From Galaxea fascicularis (Eukaryota; Cnidaria; Anthozoa; Scleractinia; Euphylliidae), in the NCBI GenBank assembly GCA_948470475.1, contig OX419341.1, positions 26,371,778 to 26,435,777 of the forward strand: a stretch of 64,000 nucleotides of DNA. The letters run 5' to 3'. Made by a program: the position numbers and the translations under genes. The notes beneath the pieces are model-generated. The model was not told the origin of the DNA. It saw only the letters and a program-made list of their open reading frames with translations, and ran no database searches. Shown here in pieces: positions 58,399 through 64,000 of the stretch (position 1 is its first letter; each line of letters opens with the position of its first letter).

Positions 58399-61300
58399 GG
58401 CACCACTCTCTAGCACCCACACTTGGCACCACTCTCTAGCACCCACACTTGGCACCACTCTCTAGCACCCACACTTGGCACCACTCTCTAGCACCCACAC
58501 TTGGCACCACTCTCTAGCACCCACACTTGGCACCACTCTCTAGCACCCACACTTGGCACCACTCTCTAGCACCCACACTTGGCACCACTCTCTAGCACCC
58601 ACACTTGGCACCACTCTCTAGCACCCACACTTGGCACCACTCTCTAGCACCCACACTTGGCACCACTCTCTAGCACCCACACTTGGCACCACTCTCTAGC
58701 ACCCACACTTGGCACCACTCTCTAGCACCCACACTTGGCACCACTCTCTAGCACCCACACTTGGCACCACTCTCTAGCACCCACACTTGGCACCACTCTC
58801 TAGCACCCACACTTGGCACCACTCTCTAGCACCCACACTTGGCACCACTCTCTAGCACCCACACTTGGCACCACTCTCTAGCACCCACACTTGGCACCAC
58901 TCTCTAGCACCCACACTTGGCACCACTCTCTAGCACCCACACTTGGCACCACTCTCTAGCACCCACACTTGGCACCACTCTCTAGCACCCACACTTGGCA
59001 CCACTCTCTAGCACCCACACTTGGCACCACTCTCTAGCACCCACACTTGGCACCACTCTCTAGCACCCACACTTGGCACCACTCTCTAGCACCCACACTT
59101 GGCACCACTCTCTAGCACCCACACTTGGCACCACTCTCTAGCACCCACACTTGGCACCACTCTCTAGCACCCACACTTGGCACCACTCTCTAGCACCCAC
59201 ACTTGGCACCACTCTCTAGCACCCACACTTGGCACCACTCTCTAGCACCCACACTTGGCACCACTCTCTAGCACCCACACTTGGCACCACTCTCTAGCAC
59301 CCACACTTGGCACCACTCTCTAGCACCCACACTTGGCACCACTCTCTAGCACCCACACTTGGCACCACTCTCTAGCACCCACACTTGGCACCACTCTCTA
59401 GCACCCACACTTGGCACCACTCTCTAGCACCCACACTTGGCACCACTCTCTAGCACCCACACTTGGCACCACTCTCTAGCACCCACACTTGGCACCACTC
59501 TCTAGCACCCACACTTGGCACCACTCTCTAGCACCCACACTTGGCACCACTCTCTAGCACCCACACTTGGCACCACTCTCTAGCACCCACACTTGGCACC
59601 ACTCTCTAGCACCCACACTTGGCACCACTCTCTAGCACCCACACTTGGCACCACTCTCTAGCACCCACACTTGGCACCACTCTCTAGCACCCACACTTGG
59701 CACCACTCTCTAGCACCCACACTTGGCACCACTCTCTAGCACCCACACTTGGCACCACTCTCTAGCACCCACACTTGGCACCACTCTCTAGCACCCACAC
59801 TTGGCACCACTCTCTAGCACCCACACTTGGCACCACTCTCTAGCACCCACACTTGGCACCACTCTCTAGCACCCACACTTGGCACCACTCTCTAGCACCC
59901 ACACTTGGCACCACTCTCTAGCACCCACACTTGGCACCACTCTCTAGCACCCACACTTGGCACCACTCTCTAGCACCCACACTTGGCACCACTCTCTAGC
60001 ACCCACACTTGGCACCACTCTCTAGCACCCACACTTGGCACCACTCTCTAGCACCCACACTTGGCACCACTCTCTAGCACCCACACTTGGCACCACTCTC
60101 TAGCACCCACACTTGGCACCACTCTCTAGCACCCACACTTGGCACCACTCTCTAGCACCCACACTTGGCACCACTCTCTAGCACCCACACTTGGCACCAC
60201 TCTCTAGCACCCACACTTGGCACCACTCTCTAGCACCCACACTTGGCACCACTCTCTAGCACCCACACTTGGCACCACTCTCTAGCACCCACACTTGGCA
60301 CCACTCTCTAGCACCCACACTTGGCACCACTCTCTAGCACCCACACTTGGCACCACTCTCTAGCACCCACACTTGGCACCACTCTCTAGCACCCACACTT
60401 GGCACCACTCTCTAGCACCCACACTTGGCACCACTCTCTAGCACCCACACTTGGCACCACTCTCTAGCACCCACACTTGGCACCACTCTCTAGCACCCAC
60501 ACTTGGCACCACTCTCTAGCACCCACACTTGGCACCACTCTCTAGCACCCACACTTGGCACCACTCTCTAGCACCCACACTTGGCACCACTCTCTAGCAC
60601 CCACACTTGGCACCACTCTCTAGCACCCACACTTGGCACCACTCTCTAGCACCCACACTTGGCACCACTCTCTAGCACCCACACTTGGCACCACTCTCTA
60701 GCACCCACACTTGGCACCACTCTCTAGCACCCACACTTGGCACCACTCTCTAGCACCCACACTTGGCACCACTCTCTAGCACCCACACTTGGCACCACTC
60801 TCTAGCACCCACACTTGGCACCACTCTCTAGCACCCACACTTGGCACCACTCTCTAGCACCCACACTTGGCACCACTCTCTAGCACCCACACTTGGCACC
60901 ACTCTCTAGCACCCACACTTGGCACCACTCTCTAGCACCCACACTTGGCACCACTCTCTAGCACCCACACTTGGCACCACTCTCTAGCACCCACACTTGG
61001 CACCACTCTCTAGCACCCACACTTGGCACCACTCTCTAGCACCCACACTTGGCACCACTCTCTAGCACCCACACTTGGCACCACTCTCTAGCACCCACAC
61101 TTGGCACCACTCTCTAGCACCCACACTTGGCACCACTCTCTAGCACCCACACTTGGCACCACTCTCTAGCACCCACACTTGGCACCACTCTCTAGCACCC
61201 ACACTTGGCACCACTCTCTAGCACCCACACTTGGCACCACTCTCTAGCACCCACACTTGGCACCACTCTCTAGCACCCACACTTGGCACCACTCTCTAGC

Positions 61301-64000
61301 ACCCACACTTGGCACCACTCTCTAGCACCCACACTTGGCACCACTCTCTAGCACCCACACTTGGCACCACTCTCTAGCACCCACACTTGGCACCACTCTC
61401 TAGCACCCACACTTGGCACCACTCTCTAGCACCCACACTTGGCACCACTCTCTAGCACCCACACTTGGCACCACTCTCTAGCACCCACACTTGGCACCAC
61501 TCTCTAGCACCCACACTTGGCACCACTCTCTAGCACCCACACTTGGCACCACTCTCTAGCACCCACACTTGGCACCACTCTCTAGCACCCACACTTGGCA
61601 CCACTCTCTAGCACCCACACTTGGCACCACTCTCTAGCACCCACACTTGGCACCACTCTCTAGCACCCACACTTGGCACCACTCTCTAGCACCCACACTT
61701 GGCACCACTCTCTAGCACCCACACTTGGCACCACTCTCTAGCACCCACACTTGGCACCACTCTCTAGCACCCACACTTGGCACCACTCTCTAGCACCCAC
61801 ACTTGGCACCACTCTCTAGCACCCACACTTGGCACCACTCTCTAGCACCCACACTTGGCACCACTCTCTAGCACCCACACTTGGCACCACTCTCTAGCAC
61901 CCACACTTGGCACCACTCTCTAGCACCCACACTTGGCACCACTCTCTAGCACCCACACTTGGCACCACTCTCTAGCACCCACACTTGGCACCACTCTCTA
62001 GCACCCACACTTGGCACCACTCTCTAGCACCCACACTTGGCACCACTCTCTAGCACCCACACTTGGCACCACTCTCTAGCACCCACACTTGGCACCACTC
62101 TCTAGCACCCACACTTGGCACCACTCTCTAGCACCCACACTTGGCACCACTCTCTAGCACCCACACTTGGCACCACTCTCTAGCACCCACACTTGGCACC
62201 ACTCTCTAGCACCCACACTTGGCACCACTCTCTAGCACCCACACTTGGCACCACTCTCTAGCACCCACACTTGGCACCACTCTCTAGCACCCACACTTGG
62301 CACCACTCTCTAGCACCCACACTTGGCACCACTCTCTAGCACCCACACTTGGCACCACTCTCTAGCACCCACACTTGGCACCACTCTCTAGCACCCACAC
62401 TTGGCACCACTCTCTAGCACCCACACTTGGCACCACTCTCTAGCACCCACACTTGGCACCACTCTCTAGCACCCACACTTGGCACCACTCTCTAGCACCC
62501 ACACTTGGCACCACTCTCTAGCACCCACACTTGGCACCACTCTCTAGCACCCACACTTGGCACCACTCTCTAGCACCCACACTTGGCACCACTCTCTAGC
62601 ACCCACACTTGGCACCACTCTCTAGCACCCACACTTGGCACCACTCTCTAGCACCCACACTTGGCACCACTCTCTAGCACCCACACTTGGCACCACTCTC
62701 TAGCACCCACACTTGGCACCACTCTCTAGCACCCACACTTGGCACCACTCTCTAGCACCCACACTTGGCACCACTCTCTAGCACCCACACTTGGCACCAC
62801 TCTCTAGCACCCACACTTGGCACCACTCTCTAGCACCCACACTTGGCACCACTCTCTAGCACCCACACTTGGCACCACTCTCTAGCACCCACACTTGGCA
62901 CCACTCTCTAGCACCCACACTTGGCACCACTCTCTAGCACCCACACTTGGCACCACTCTCTAGCACCCACACTTGGCACCACTCTCTAGCACCCACACTT
63001 GGCACCACTCTCTAGCACCCACACTTGGCACCACTCTCTAGCACCCACACTTGGCACCACTCTCTAGCACCCACACTTGGCACCACTCTCTAGCACCCAC
63101 ACTTGGCACCACTCTCTAGCACCCACACTTGGCACCACTCTCTAGCACCCACACTTGGCACCACTCTCTAGCACCCACACTTGGCACCACTCTCTAGCAC
63201 CCACACTTGGCACCACTCTCTAGCACCCACACTTGGCACCACTCTCTAGCACCCACACTTGGCACCACTCTCTAGCACCCACACTTGGCACCACTCTCTA
63301 GCACCCACACTTGGCACCACTCTCTAGCACCCACACTTGGCACCACTCTCTAGCACCCACACTTGGCACCACTCTCTAGCACCCACACTTGGCACCACTC
63401 TCTAGCACCCACACTTGGCACCACTCTCTAGCACCCACACTTGGCACCACTCTCTAGCACCCACACTTGGCACCACTCTCTAGCACCCACACTTGGCACC
63501 ACTCTCTAGCACCCACACTTGGCACCACTCTCTAGCACCCACACTTGGCACCACTCTCTAGCACCCACACTTGGCACCACTCTCTAGCACCCACACTTGG
63601 CACCACTCTCTAGCACCCACACTTGGCACCACTCTCTAGCACCCACACTTGGCACCACTCTCTAGCACCCACACTTGGCACCACTCTCTAGCACCCACAC
63701 TTGGCACCACTCTCTAGCACCCACACTTGGCACCACTCTCTAGCACCCACACTTGGCACCACTCTCTAGCACCCACACTTGGCACCACTCTCTAGCACCC
63801 ACACTTGGCACCACTCTCTAGCACCCACACTTGGCACCACTCTCTAGCACCCACACTTGGCACCACTCTCTAGCACCCACACTTGGCACCACTCTCTAGC
63901 ACCCACACTTGGCACCACTCTCTAGCACCCACACTTGGCACCACTCTCTAGCACCCACACTTGGCACCACTCTCTAGCACCCACACTTGGCACCACTCTC
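58399..64000. repeat. 26-bp satellite array, about 215 copies, continuing past the window
   Basis: The unit is two 13-mers, CACCACTCTCTAG and CACCCACACTTGG, in strict alternation. The array starts at GG 58399-58400 and reaches the last base of the window, 5602 bp. Line by line the pattern recurs every 780 bases, and I found no variant copy. Unit composition is 12 C, 3 G, 6 A and 5 T, so the strands are strongly asymmetric, and there is no CpG. TAG occurs in both strands of each unit; since 26 is not divisible by three, all six frames are closed, so it is non-coding. Confidence 0.97.

Noticed and set aside
58399..64000. CRISPR-like array
   Set aside because: Units are contiguous 26-bp repeats with no spacers, in a clearly eukaryotic setting. 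It is a satellite.

Overview
The window is eukaryotic nuclear DNA: AT-rich, intron-dense, GT-AG introns, and full of short terminal-inverted-repeat (TIR) elements and tRNA-derived SINEs. The proteins are animal-type. The repeat types look like those of anthozoans, so I infer a cnidarian, probably a stony coral; no database search was possible. I rebuilt six protein-coding genes by joining exons at splice sites while keeping reading frame and family similarity. Exon coordinates are in each gene entry.

Layout, left to right. (1) 251-3396, plus: the last seven coding exons of acid ceramidase (ASAH1). (2) 3397-7303: repeats only. (3) 7304-10417, minus: a complete four-exon flavin monoamine oxidase (MAO). 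It is head-to-head, across 383 bp, with (4) 10801-12739, plus: a complete ATOX1-type copper chaperone. (5) 12740-18088: repeats and the probable STIM 3' UTR. (6) 18089-29013, minus: STIM, the ER calcium sensor (EF-hand, SAM, transmembrane, coiled coil/SOAR, long tail); its signal-peptide exon was not found. (7) 29014-34247: fold-back repeats and one unrecognised ORF. (8) 34248-39435, plus: SRA1, enlarged by a 311-codon Pro/Thr/Ser-rich exon. (9) 39436-43672: repeats. (10) 43673-57655, minus: a complete 19-exon EPHX2 (HAD phosphatase plus epoxide hydrolase) ending in the peroxisomal signal SKL. (11) 57656-58398: EPHX2 upstream region. (12) 58399-64000: about 215 apparently identical copies of a 26-bp satellite unit, running off the window.

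The genes are unrelated housekeeping functions (lipid, amine, copper, calcium and epoxide handling), not a pathway cluster. The only arrangement that suggests co-regulation is the MAO/ATOX1 divergent pair.

The most distinctive signals are: a perfectly centred palindromic dimer of a TTAA-targeting element inserted in a SINE inside an EPHX2 intron; a 777-bp TIR element carrying a small zinc-ribbon exon inside a STIM intron; an EPHX2 whose nucleophile elbow and HAD motif I both depart from the human form; and the homogeneous satellite. I saw no CRISPR array, operon, rRNA gene or convincing functional tRNA gene.
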